DNA of 64,000 nt, taken from NCBI RefSeq assembly GCF_008253865.1, contig NZ_CP042332.1, positions 248,001-312,000 on the forward strand, written 5' to 3'. The position numbers and the translations under genes are program-made. Below the pieces are notes generated by a model, which was not told the origin of the DNA, did not search any database, and worked only from the letters and a program-made list of their open reading frames with translations. Position 1 is the first letter of the stretch, and every line of letters begins with the position of its first letter. Positions 34,079 to 42,349 of the stretch are shown here, one piece after another. Origin of the DNA: Bosea sp. F3-2 (GTDB lineage Bacteria > Pseudomonadota > Alphaproteobacteria > Rhizobiales > Beijerinckiaceae).

Positions 34079-34918
34079 TGTTTAGTCCCACGGTGTGATG
34101 GCGTATCGTTATCGTCGTCAGAGAGGGACGCGCTATGGGCCAGGTTCTTCACGGGAGCGCCACGACCACGCACGCCGTTCGAACGGAGCTACAGCGATCG
34201 CAAGCTTCGGCCGCGGAGCTCGCGCGGCGCTTCGGGATCAACGAGAAGACCGTGAGGAAGTGGCGGTCCCGGCAGACGGTCGGCTGCCTTCAGCGTCACG
34301 GAATCTCTCGCCTGCCGAAGGCCGATCGCGAAAAACCGAAGCGGTTCAAGGCCTACGAGATCGGCTGCTTCCACATCGACATCGCCGAGCTGCGCTATGA
34401 AGGCGGCAAGGCCTGTCTGTTCGTGGCCGTGGACCGGACCTCCAAATTGGTCTTCGCCAGGATCTACCGGAAGGCGACAAAGCTCGTAGCGGCGGGCTTC
34501 CTCAAGGCGCTGGTCAGGGCCGTTCCCTACAAGGTCCACACGGTGCTGACGGATAACGGCGTTCAGTTCGTCCAGCACGACAAGAGGGCCGAGGGCGGCT
34601 TCCTCGCTCACGTCTTCGGAAGAGTCTGCGCCGAGAACAGCATCGCGCACAGGCTCACCAAGCCCTATCATCCGTGGACCAACGGCCAGGCGGAACGAAT
34701 GGTCCGAACCATCAAGGACGCCACCGTCCGCACCTTCCACTACGCCTCGATCAACGACCTGAGGCGCCACGTCCGGGACTGGCTGCTGGCCTACAATTAC
34801 GCCAAGCAGCTCAAGGCGCTGCGGTTCAGGACCCCGCTTGAGGCCATCAAGCAAATCAGCACCGAAAAGCCAGAGCTGTTCAGCCGTCGGCCAGGCCATG
34901 ACATGCTGGGACTAAACA
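34079..34918 (+). mobile_element. IS481-family insertion sequence with matched ends
   Basis: The element is about 840 bp, bounded by a 12-bp perfect inverted repeat: TGTTTAGTCCCA at 34079-34090 and TGGGACTAAACA at 34907-34918. It contains one transposase gene. No clear target duplication is visible; the flanks CTAGT and CTTAG are only similar. An IS630-derived element abuts its right end. Confidence 0.85.
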
Positions 34919-34923
34919 CTTAG
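34135..34923 (+). CDS. IS481-family transposase with internal in-frame deletion
   Basis: A 262-residue transposase. It starts with the family N-terminus GQVLHGSATTTHAVRTELQ and an HTH (LARRFGINEKTVRKWRSR), then jumps straight to CLQRHGISRLPKADREKPK. Full members are near 315 residues and carry about 50 more residues (the second HTH region with LPLDDCLYALQP-type text) at this point. The DDE core is intact: FHIDIAEL, LTDNGVQF and NGQAERMVRTIKDATV. Because the deletion is in frame, the product may still be made, but target recognition is probably altered. Confidence 0.85.
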   Translation: MGQVLHGSATTTHAVRTELQRSQASAAELARRFGINEKTVRKWRSRQTVGCLQRHGISRLPKADREKPKRFKAYEIGCFHIDIAELRYEGGKACLFVAVDRTSKLVFARIYRKATKLVAAGFLKALVRAVPYKVHTVLTDNGVQFVQHDKRAEGGFLAHVFGRVCAENSIAHRLTKPYHPWTNGQAERMVRTIKDATVRTFHYASINDLRRHVRDWLLAYNYAKQLKALRFRTPLEAIKQISTEKPELFSRRPGHDMLGLNT

Positions 34924-35276
34924 AGCGTTTTGCGCTCTTCTGGGTCATAGCCTGCGGCTTTGAAGAACTTTGCACATTCGGCTGGCGAGAAGAGCGGAAT
35001 GATGTCTGCGATCCTGCTCCAGAGAGTTTGCTGCGGGGCTGCCAGCCTGACAGTCGCGAGCGCACCAGCGGATCGCGCTGGCCACGCTCACTCCGAACCG
35101 TTCAGCCGCTTGGCGCCGCGACATCCCACCTGAAACGGCCGCTACAACGCGTTCGCGAAGATCGAGAGACAAGCTGCGAGCCATAGCTGCCGGCCTCCGA
35201 TCCGGCAGACAGGTTGAATCAGAACACGCGCCCCTTAAGAATCCTCAACGATTCAGCTCGACCGGAAAACGCTCTA
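34921..35276 (-). mobile_element. Short IS630-derived element (MITE-like)
   Basis: About 356 bp framed by TA and inverted ends, GAGCGTTTT on the left and AAAACGCTC on the right, as expected for IS630 (TA target). On the minus strand it codes the first 45 residues of an IS630 transposase (SLDLRERVVAAVSGGMSRRQAAERFGVSVA) and, in another frame, the last 40 (IADIIPLFSPAECAKFFKAAGYDPEE). The catalytic middle is missing, so it can move only with help from a full copy elsewhere. Confidence 0.75.
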
Positions 35277-35312
35277 ACAGCAAGTCGGATCACGCGGTAT
35301 CACAAAAACAAT

Positions 35313-35332
35313 CTTGACTGTTTGTAAATTGT
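35313..35332 (+). promoter_or_regulatory. Shared 20-bp promoter/operator motif, copy 1 (TetR gene)
   Basis: CTTGACTGTTTGTAAATTGT lies 25 bp before the TetR start and matches 43636-43655 at 19 of 20 positions. It includes TTGACT, a good -35 box. The two genes it precedes sit in adjacent importer modules, so a common regulator, probably the TetR protein itself, is likely. Confidence 0.6.
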
Positions 35333-35356
35333 GTCTCAGCCTCGGATTTCTTTCCG

Positions 35357-36028
35357 ATGGCTTGGATCAATGCCAGAGAGTTTGGCGTGAGCGGCAATAG
35401 GCGATCACAGAAAGAACGTAGTACGGAGACTTCAACGCGGTTGCTGACGGCGGCGATCGACCTTCTTCACGATCGCGGCCTTGCCCGCACCTCAACACCG
35501 GAAATCGCGCGTCGAGCAGGGGTCTCGCGCGGCGCGTTAACGCATCACTTCCCCAGCCGCGAGGCGATCATCAGCGCCTCCGTCGCCGATCTGCTCAGCA
35601 GGACCGCGCGAGACCTGCATCGCTTCGCCGAAGAGTTCATCGCGCGCGGCGGCTCAAGCGACGAGATTGTCGACTACATCTGGCGGATGATGGACGACCG
35701 CCTTTTCTACGTCACGATGGAATTCTTGCCCGAGGCGCGCCACAACGACGAGTTCCGGGCGCAGCTCATCCCGACTGTTCGCGAGTTCCATGCCGGTCTG
35801 GACGCGATCTGGACGGCGCTCGCCGTCCGCGCCGGAACTGACCCCGACCATACGCGCACGGTGATGAACGCAACTATGTGCCTCGTGCGCGGCATGATCA
35901 GCCAGACGGTGCTGCGGCCGAACGATCCAACCTACTACGACGGCATGCTTCAGTTCTGGAAGGGGCAGGTGCGCCAGCAGTTTCCGATCAAGCCCGTTAT
36001 GGCCGGGAAACACAGGGCGGCGTCTTGA
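35357..36028 (+). CDS. TetR-family transcriptional regulator
   Basis: A 223-residue regulator. The N-terminal HTH is at about 25-75: LLTAAIDLLHDRGLARTSTPEIARRAGVSRGALTHHFPSREAII. The C-terminal helical domain (80-210) is variable, as usual. It is the first gene of the LIV-type operon, and the TTG start of the first ATPase overlaps its stop. It probably senses a ligand related to the amide, dipeptide or polyamine substrates handled by the downstream importers. Confidence 0.92.
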   Translation: MAWINAREFGVSGNRRSQKERSTETSTRLLTAAIDLLHDRGLARTSTPEIARRAGVSRGALTHHFPSREAIISASVADLLSRTARDLHRFAEEFIARGGSSDEIVDYIWRMMDDRLFYVTMEFLPEARHNDEFRAQLIPTVREFHAGLDAIWTALAVRAGTDPDHTRTVMNATMCLVRGMISQTVLRPNDPTYYDGMLQFWKGQVRQQFPIKPVMAGKHRAAS

Positions 36029-36789
36029 GCGCAGCGCTGACGATCGGGGGGCTGAAGCTCTCCTTCTACGGCGTGCATGTGCTGCGCGGTGTTGATTTTG
36101 CCGTTCCCGAAGGGTCGTTCACCGGGCTGATCGGCCCGAACGGGGCGGGAAAATCCACCCTCTTCAACGCGGTGTCGGGGCTGTACAGGCCGGATGCCGG
36201 CTCGGTTCGGCTGCGGGATGTCGAAACGGCCGGGCTGCCGCCCGAAAAGCTGGTCGCGGCCGGGCTTGTCCGCTCCTTCCAGCTCGCACGCGGCTTCCCC
36301 AAGCTCAGCGTCTTCCAGCACCTGATGCTGTACGGCGCGGCGCAGCCCGGAGAACACCTGCTGGCGGGGCTGTTCGGCTCGCAGCAGGCGCGGCAGCGGG
36401 AAGCGGCGCTGGCCGAGCGCGCCTTCGGCATCGCCCGCAGGCTGAAGCTCGACCATGTGCTCGACAATCCCGTAACGGCCCTGTCCGGCGGGCAGAAGAA
36501 GCTCGTCGAGATCGGTCGGGCGCTGATGGCCGAGCCGACGATCCTGCTGCTCGACGAACCGATGGCCGGTGTCAATCCGAGCCTGACCGAGCAGATCGCG
36601 GAGCATCTCGTCGCCCTCAATCGCGGGGGGCTGACCATCTGCCTGATCGAGCACGACATGGGGCTGATCCGCCGGCTCTGTGCGCCGGTCATCGTGATGG
36701 CCGAAGGCCGGACGCTGACGCAAGGCAGCTTCGAGGAGGTTGCCTCCGACACGCGCGTGCAGGAAGCCTATCTCGGGAGGCGGCATTGA
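36025..36789 (+). CDS. livG: Branched-chain amino-acid-type ABC ATPase (LivG)
   Basis: A 254-residue ATPase. I take the TTG at 36025, which overlaps the TetR stop (TTGA) and begins directly before the fold (SAALTIGGLKLSFYGVHVL); the frame also extends into the TetR gene without homology. Walker A GPNGAGKST, the LivG insertion around RSFQLARGFPKLSVFQ, signature LSGGQKKLVEIGRAL, Walker B ILLLDEPMAGVNP and the switch IEHDMGLI are present. Confidence 0.93.
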   Translation: MSAALTIGGLKLSFYGVHVLRGVDFAVPEGSFTGLIGPNGAGKSTLFNAVSGLYRPDAGSVRLRDVETAGLPPEKLVAAGLVRSFQLARGFPKLSVFQHLMLYGAAQPGEHLLAGLFGSQQARQREAALAERAFGIARRLKLDHVLDNPVTALSGGQKKLVEIGRALMAEPTILLLDEPMAGVNPSLTEQIAEHLVALNRGGLTICLIEHDMGLIRRLCAPVIVMAEGRTLTQGSFEEVASDTRVQEAYLGRRH

Positions 36790-37508
36790 ACGCGGCGGTC
36801 GGCGCGGTTCTTCAGGCTACAGGCATCGTTGCCGGCTATGGCGCGGCGGAGCAGATCCTGAAGGGCACGTCGCTTCATGTCGCGCCGGGCGAGATCGTCT
36901 CGATCATCGGCCCGAACGGAGCCGGCAAGTCGACGCTGCTGAAGACGCTTGCCGGTCTCGTCCCGGCGCGGGAAGGCGAGATCCATCTCGGCGGGCGCGA
37001 CGTGACGCGGGCCGACGCGCTTGGCCGTTCGCGCGCCGGCATCGGCTTCGTGCCGCAGGAGCGCAATGTCTTCGGCGCCATGACGGTCTCCGACAATCTC
37101 GAAATCAGCGGCTTTCAGAATCCAGGCGAGGTCGGGCGGCGCAGCGAGGAGATGTATGCGCGCTATCCGATGCTGGCGGAGAAGCGCAAGGCGCTGGCGC
37201 GCACGCTCTCAGGCGGTCAGCGGCAGATCCTGGCCATGGCGATGGGGCTGATGAACGTGCCCTCGCTGCTGCTACTCGACGAGCCGACGGCCGGGCTATC
37301 GCCGAAGGCGGCCGACGAGCTGTTCGAAGCGATCGTCGCGCTCAATCGCGGCGGCCTTCCGATCCTGATGGTCGAGCAGCATGCGCTGGAAGCCCTCGAG
37401 ATCTCCACGCGCGGCTATGTGCTCGTCTCCGGTCGCAACAGCCGTGAGGGAGCAGGGCCAGCGCTCGCCAGCGACCCGGATATCCGCAAGCTCTTTCTCG
37501 GCGGATAG
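36786..37508 (+). CDS. livF: Branched-chain amino-acid-type ABC ATPase (LivF)
   Basis: A 240-residue ATPase with a TTG start overlapping the LivG stop (TTGA). Walker A GPNGAGKST, the LivF-type GFVPQERNVFGAMTVSDNLE, signature LSGGQRQILAMAMGLM, Walker B LLLDEPTAGLSPK and the switch VEQHALEALE are all there. Two ATPases with two permeases is the normal composition of HAAT importers. Confidence 0.93.
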   Translation: MNAAVGAVLQATGIVAGYGAAEQILKGTSLHVAPGEIVSIIGPNGAGKSTLLKTLAGLVPAREGEIHLGGRDVTRADALGRSRAGIGFVPQERNVFGAMTVSDNLEISGFQNPGEVGRRSEEMYARYPMLAEKRKALARTLSGGQRQILAMAMGLMNVPSLLLLDEPTAGLSPKAADELFEAIVALNRGGLPILMVEQHALEALEISTRGYVLVSGRNSREGAGPALASDPDIRKLFLGG

Positions 37509-37552
37509 ACCGCCTGACACGACGATCAATAACGACAATGCAGGGGATCACC

Positions 37553-38758
37553 ATGACGCCATTCAGCATCGATCGCCGCCGCCTTCTTGCCGGCAGCGCC
37601 GCGGTTGCGGGCATTTCCGTGCTTCCGAGCCGCGCCCGCGCGCAGGCCGGCCCGATCCGGATCGGCACCTTGACGCCGCTCACCGGCTCGGGCGGTCCGT
37701 ACGGTCCCGTTATGGTCAAGGCCGTGAAAGCCGTGGTCGACGAGGTGAACGCGGCGGGAGGCGTGCTTGGCCGCAAGGTCGAGCTGATCTCGGAAGACGA
37801 CCAGACCAATCCGGAAGCCGGCGTGCGCGCCGCGCGCAAGCTGATTGATGTCGACAAGGTTTCGGCGATCCTCGGCACCTGGGCCTCTTCGGTCACCACC
37901 GCGGTGGCGCCGCTCTGTTGGGAATCGAAGACCTTCCTCGCCACCGTCTCGGGTGCCGACGCCATCACCCAGCTTCCCCATCAGGGCTATCTGATCCGCA
38001 CCCAGCCGAACACGACGCTGCAGGGCAAGAAGTTCGGCGAGTTCTGCGTGGCCGAGAAGGCGAAGCGCGTCTTCTTCCTCTCGCCGCAGACGCCCTTCGC
38101 CAAGAGCCAGTTCGACAACATCACGGCAGCGGTGAAGGCGGCCGGCGGCGAGACCGGCTCGCTGATCTATGACGACAAGAAGCCGTCCTACCGCACCGAG
38201 ATCGATGAGGCGCTGCGCTTCAAGCCCGACGCGATCATCTTCGGTGGCTATACGCCGGACACCGCGGTGATGTTGAAGGATGTCTATCGGGCGGGCTTCA
38301 ACGGGCTGAAGGTCGCCTTCGCCTATTCGGTCAACCAGAAGCTGATCGAGAGCGTGCCGGCCGAAGTGGTGGACAAGACCTTCACGATCGCGCCGTCGCC
38401 GGCCGAGGGCTCGAAGGCCTATGAAAAGCTGGTGAAGCTGATCGGCGTCGCTTCGCCCGATCCCTACACCACACAGATCTACGACCAGATCAGCCTCGTG
38501 CTGATGGCCATCGCCTTCGCCGGCGACAGCTCGGGTGCGGCGATCAAGGAAACGGTCCGAAAGGTCAGCCAGGCGCAGGGCGGCGTGAAGGTCGACAATG
38601 CCATCGACGGGCTGAAGGCCATCGCTGCCAAGCAGCCGGTCGATTACGACGGCGCGAGCGGCCCCTGCGACATCGACGCGATCGGCGACATCATCGACTC
38701 GAAGTTCCGCTACGAGCAGGTGCAGGGCGGCAAGCTCGTCCTGGTGAAGATCGCGTGA
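37553..38758 (+). CDS. HAAT-type periplasmic binding protein (LivK/AmiC-like)
   Basis: A 401-residue binding protein. The start at the ATG 37553 follows AGGGG; an earlier ATG at 37538 would add five residues. The leader has a twin-arginine pattern, IDRRRLLAGSAAVAGI, ending at ARAQA. The mature part starts GPIRIGTLTPLTGSGGPYGP and VDEVNAAGGVLGRKVELISED, the family block. The ligand could be an amide, amino acid or small peptide, consistent with the amidohydrolases downstream. Confidence 0.92.
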   Translation: MTPFSIDRRRLLAGSAAVAGISVLPSRARAQAGPIRIGTLTPLTGSGGPYGPVMVKAVKAVVDEVNAAGGVLGRKVELISEDDQTNPEAGVRAARKLIDVDKVSAILGTWASSVTTAVAPLCWESKTFLATVSGADAITQLPHQGYLIRTQPNTTLQGKKFGEFCVAEKAKRVFFLSPQTPFAKSQFDNITAAVKAAGGETGSLIYDDKKPSYRTEIDEALRFKPDAIIFGGYTPDTAVMLKDVYRAGFNGLKVAFAYSVNQKLIESVPAEVVDKTFTIAPSPAEGSKAYEKLVKLIGVASPDPYTTQIYDQISLVLMAIAFAGDSSGAAIKETVRKVSQAQGGVKVDNAIDGLKAIAAKQPVDYDGASGPCDIDAIGDIIDSKFRYEQVQGGKLVLVKIA

Positions 38759-39618
38759 CCCTGCTCCTGCAGGCGCTGCTCAACGGAGTGATGACCGGGG
38801 CGCTGATCGCCGTCCCAGCCATCGGCTTCTCGGCCATCTTCGCTGTGCTGCGCTATCCGAACTTCGCCATCGCCGCCTATGCGACGATCGGCGCCTTCGC
38901 CGCCTGGTGGGCGAATGCCCAGCTCGGCCTGCCGATTGTGGCGGCACTCGTCGTCGCTTTTGCGGTGACGGGTGTGGTCGGCGTCGCGGCGGAGGAGACG
39001 GCGCTGAAGCGCCTGCGCGGCAACGGGGCGCTGATCGTCGCCATCGCCTCGATCGCGCTTAATCTCGTGCTGGAAAACATCGTCCGCTTCGTCTTTGGCA
39101 ACGAGATGCGCGGCTACGACCTGCCGATCGCACGGGACCTGCGCTTCGGCGAGCTGCGCATCGGCCCGCAGCAGCTGCAGAGCCTGCTGCTGTCCGTCAT
39201 CATCATGGCCGCGATGTTTCTGTTCCTGCGCTACACCCGCTTCGGCAAGGCGATGCGCGCAGTGGCCGACAACCCCGATCTCGCGAGGCTCAAAGGCATC
39301 GACCCGGCGCGGATCGCCATCGTCACGCTGTTCCTGGGCGCCGGGCTGACCGGCGTCGGCGGCGTGCTGATCGGGCTCGACACCTCGATCGACCCGCTCA
39401 CCGGCTACCGCGTCCTGCTCTCGGTCTTCGCCGCGGCGGTCCTGGGCGGTCTCGGGTCCATTCCCGGCGCGGTCGTCGGCGCATTGATGCTCGGCATCGC
39501 CGAGGAACTCGCGCTGCTGGCGGTGCCTGCGACCTATCGCACGGCGATCGGCTTCGTCGCGATCCTGCTGATGCTGACCTTCCGGCCGCGCGGCATCCTC
39601 GGTGAGAGGGCTGCCTGA
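38755..39618 (+). CDS. livH: Branched-chain amino-acid-type ABC permease (LivH)
   Basis: A 287-residue membrane protein with a GTG start overlapping the binding-protein stop. The N-terminus LLLQALLNGVMTGALIAVPAIGFSAIFAVLRYPNFA is typical of LivH. GKAMRAVADNPDLARLKGID is the cytoplasmic coupling loop, and AAAVLGGLGSIPGAVVGALMLG the C-terminal helix pair. Confidence 0.92.
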   Translation: MTLLLQALLNGVMTGALIAVPAIGFSAIFAVLRYPNFAIAAYATIGAFAAWWANAQLGLPIVAALVVAFAVTGVVGVAAEETALKRLRGNGALIVAIASIALNLVLENIVRFVFGNEMRGYDLPIARDLRFGELRIGPQQLQSLLLSVIIMAAMFLFLRYTRFGKAMRAVADNPDLARLKGIDPARIAIVTLFLGAGLTGVGGVLIGLDTSIDPLTGYRVLLSVFAAAVLGGLGSIPGAVVGALMLGIAEELALLAVPATYRTAIGFVAILLMLTFRPRGILGERAA

Positions 39619-40529
39619 TGCTGTCCTATGTCATCTTCACGCTGACGCTCTGCGCCATCTACGGCCTGCTGGGCTTAAGTCTCAACCTGATCTGGGGCGG
39701 GGCCGGGCTGGTCAATCTCGGCCTTGCCGGCTTCTTCGCGCTCGGCGCCTATGCTTCGGCCCTGGCGACGGGGGCGGGAGCGCCCGTTCTGATCGGATGG
39801 GGCGCGGCGCTCGTCGTCGGCGCGGCTGTCGGGCTTCTCGTGACCTTCGCGACGCTGCGGTTGCGCGACGATTACCTCGCCATCGTGACCCTGGGATTTG
39901 CCGAAGTGATCCGGCTGGTCGCGCTCAACGAACGCTGGCTCACAAAGGGCTCGGACGGCATTTCCGGCATTCGCGCACCGCTCAAGGCCGAACTCGGCAC
40001 GCAGAATTTCGCGCTGTTCTATCTCGGGCTCGTCACCTTGGTGCTCCTGGTCGTCTGGGCGCTGCTGCGGCGGCTCGATCTTTCGCCCTATGGGCGCGCC
40101 TTGAAGGCGATCCGCGAGGACCAGCAGCTCGCCGCCTTCGCGGGCAAGCCGGTGCTGCGCTTCAAGCTGCAGGCCTTCGCGCTCTCGGCCGCGATCGCGG
40201 CGCTGGCCGGCGCGCTCTACGCCCATTTCCAGTCCTACATCTCGCCGGATCACTTCCAGCCGCTGATCACGATCTACATTTTCCTCGCGGTGACGGCGGG
40301 TGGCGTCGGCCGGCCGAGCGGGGCGGTGCTTGGCGCCTATGCCGTCGTGATCTTCCTGGAGGCGACGCGCTTCATGACGGAGTGGGTGCCCGGTCTGCAG
40401 CCGGTTCAGCTTGCCGCCATGCGCGAGATGCTGATCGGGCTGGCGCTCATCCTAGTGCTGCATCTGAAGCCGCAGGGCATCCTGCCCGAGAAAGTCCCCA
40501 AGGCGCCGGCCCCGTCCAGCGCTGCCTGA
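39618..40529 (+). CDS. livM: Branched-chain amino-acid-type ABC permease (LivM)
   Basis: A 303-residue permease whose ATG overlaps the LivH stop by one base. GLLGLSLNLIWGGAGLVNLGLAGFFALGAYASA is the N-terminal family block. The coupling loop is RALKAIREDQQLAAFAGKPV. VTAGGVGRPSGAVLGAYAVV ends the core. It completes the importer of 36025-40529. Confidence 0.92.
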   Translation: MLSYVIFTLTLCAIYGLLGLSLNLIWGGAGLVNLGLAGFFALGAYASALATGAGAPVLIGWGAALVVGAAVGLLVTFATLRLRDDYLAIVTLGFAEVIRLVALNERWLTKGSDGISGIRAPLKAELGTQNFALFYLGLVTLVLLVVWALLRRLDLSPYGRALKAIREDQQLAAFAGKPVLRFKLQAFALSAAIAALAGALYAHFQSYISPDHFQPLITIYIFLAVTAGGVGRPSGAVLGAYAVVIFLEATRFMTEWVPGLQPVQLAAMREMLIGLALILVLHLKPQGILPEKVPKAPAPSSAA

Positions 40530-40544
40530 ATCCGGAGAGTGCCC

Positions 40545-41033
40545 ATGTCCGACGATCTCGCCACGCTGACGGCGCTCATCGAGAAGCCCGGTCAACCCGA
40601 GACGCTGTTCAAGGCCTTCGAGGAGGCGACGCAGCGCCTCATCGGCCATCAGCTCTTCACGCTGCTCTATGTCGATGGGCAGGAGGTTGCGCGGATCTAC
40701 TCCAACCGCCCGGGCGAATACCCGCTCTCCGGCCGCAAGACGATGGGGCCGACGCCCTGGGGAAAACATGTGCTCGAAGAGCGCAAGCCCTATCTCGGCA
40801 AAGACAAGGCCGGGATCCGATGGGCCTTCTTCGATCATGAGCTGATCGAAAGCATGGGGCTCGGCTCTGTCATCAACATTCCGGCGATCTATGACGGCAA
40901 GGTGGTCGGCACCATCAACCTGCTCGCGCCCGAGCACCATTACCGCGAGGAGCATGTCGCCCCGGTCGCGCGGCTGGCGCCGGTGCTGGTGCCTGCCTTC
41001 CTCGCCGCTCGCGCCGCCGCTGGCGCGGCCTGA
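40545..41033 (+). CDS. GAF-domain protein
   Basis: A 162-residue cytoplasmic protein formed of one GAF-like domain. RLIGHQLFTLLYVDGQEVARIYSN and GSVINIPAIYDGKVVGTINLLAPEHHY are the core strands. There is no attached output domain. CGGAGAG precedes the ATG at 40545. Stand-alone GAF proteins in catabolic operons may bind a substrate or act as small-molecule sensors; its function here is unknown. It sits between LivM and the amidohydrolase pair, with the same spacing style as the rest of the operon. Confidence 0.85.
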   Translation: MSDDLATLTALIEKPGQPETLFKAFEEATQRLIGHQLFTLLYVDGQEVARIYSNRPGEYPLSGRKTMGPTPWGKHVLEERKPYLGKDKAGIRWAFFDHELIESMGLGSVINIPAIYDGKVVGTINLLAPEHHYREEHVAPVARLAPVLVPAFLAARAAAGAA

Positions 41034-41079
41034 TCCCGCTTCGTTGCCTCAAAGCCCATTCGCCCGAAGGAACAGCCCC

Positions 41080-42315
41080 ATGGCCGCAACCCTCTTCACC
41101 AATGCCCGTATCGTCGACGGCACTGCACCCGAGCCGGCTGAGCCGGTCAGCGTCCTCGTCGAGGGCGGAACGATCCGCGAGGTCGGCAAGGCGGTGACGT
41201 CCGCCAAGGCGAAGACCGTCGATCTCAAGGGCCGCACCCTGATGCCGGGGCTGATCGACGCGCATGTGCATGTCGTCGCCGGCATCGCCGATCTGGGCGC
41301 CAATGCGCGCCTGCCGGCCTCGCTCGTGACCGCGCGCTCTTTCGTGATCATGCGCGAGATGCTGCTGCGCGGTTTTACAACGGTTCGCGATGTCGGTGGC
41401 GCCGATTTCGGCCTGAAGCAGGCGACGGAGGAGGGGCACTTCCCGACGCCGCGCCTTGTCATCTCCGGCAAGGCGCTGAGTCAGACCGGCGGGCACGCCG
41501 ATTTTCGCGGCCGCTATGACGACCGGCCGAGCGTGACCGAACGCCATCGCCTGGGTGCGCTCGGGCGCATCTGCGACGGCGTGCCCGATGTTCGCCGTGC
41601 GGCGCGCGAGGAGCTGAAGGGCGGCGCCGACTTCATCAAGATCATGGCCAATGGCGGCTGCGCCTCGCCCACCGATCCGATCCATTTCCTCGGCTATTCG
41701 GTCAGCGAACTCGAAGCCATCGTCGAAGAGGCCCGGATGGCGGGAACTTATGTCTCCGCCCATGTCTATACCGACGAGGCGATCCGCCGCTGCGTCGAGG
41801 CCGGCGTGCACTCGCTGGAGCACTGCAACCTGATCCAGCCCGAGACGGCCAAGCTTGCAGCAACGAAGGGCGCCGTCGCGGTGCCGACGCTTGTGACCTA
41901 TGACAAGCTGGTCTCCGACGGGCCGAAGCTCGGCTTCCCGTCGGATTCGGTCGCGAAGGTTGACGTCGTGCGCTCGGCCGGCATGGACTCGCTCTGCATC
42001 ATGCAGGAAGCGGGTCTCGCCATGGCCTATGGCAGCGACCTGCTTGGCGAGATGCATCGCTACCAGTCGGAGGAGTTCGTCATTCGCGGCCGAGCCTTGC
42101 CGGCACAGGAGGTGATCGCGTCCGCGACCTTCATTGCGGCCAGGCTTCTGAAGCTCGAAGGCAAGATCGGGACGGTGGCGCCGGGCGCTCATGCCGACCT
42201 CGTCGTCGTCGATGGCGATCCGCTGCAGGACCTCTCGCTCCTCACGCGTCAGGGGCGGCACATGCCGCTGATCATGAAGGGCGGCGATTTCATCAAGCGG
42301 ACGAGCCTGAACTGA
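41080..42315 (+). CDS. Prolidase-like metal-dependent amidohydrolase (first of pair)
   Basis: A 411-residue amidohydrolase of the Xaa-Pro dipeptidase/Sgx9260-like class. The two-metal site is complete: His62 and His64 (DAHVHV), Lys187 for carboxylation (DFIKIMANGG), His228 (SAHVYT), His248 (LEHCN) and Asp320 (YGSDLL). The start is the ATG at 41080 after GAAGGAA; the open frame upstream has no homology. The next gene is a paralogue of exactly the same length. Likely substrates are N-acyl amino acids, amides or dipeptides brought in by the LIV importer. Confidence 0.88.
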   Translation: MAATLFTNARIVDGTAPEPAEPVSVLVEGGTIREVGKAVTSAKAKTVDLKGRTLMPGLIDAHVHVVAGIADLGANARLPASLVTARSFVIMREMLLRGFTTVRDVGGADFGLKQATEEGHFPTPRLVISGKALSQTGGHADFRGRYDDRPSVTERHRLGALGRICDGVPDVRRAAREELKGGADFIKIMANGGCASPTDPIHFLGYSVSELEAIVEEARMAGTYVSAHVYTDEAIRRCVEAGVHSLEHCNLIQPETAKLAATKGAVAVPTLVTYDKLVSDGPKLGFPSDSVAKVDVVRSAGMDSLCIMQEAGLAMAYGSDLLGEMHRYQSEEFVIRGRALPAQEVIASATFIAARLLKLEGKIGTVAPGAHADLVVVDGDPLQDLSLLTRQGRHMPLIMKGGDFIKRTSLN

Positions 42316-42349
42316 GTGGGGTCGACGGCCGGCGTGATTGGAGGCGGAA

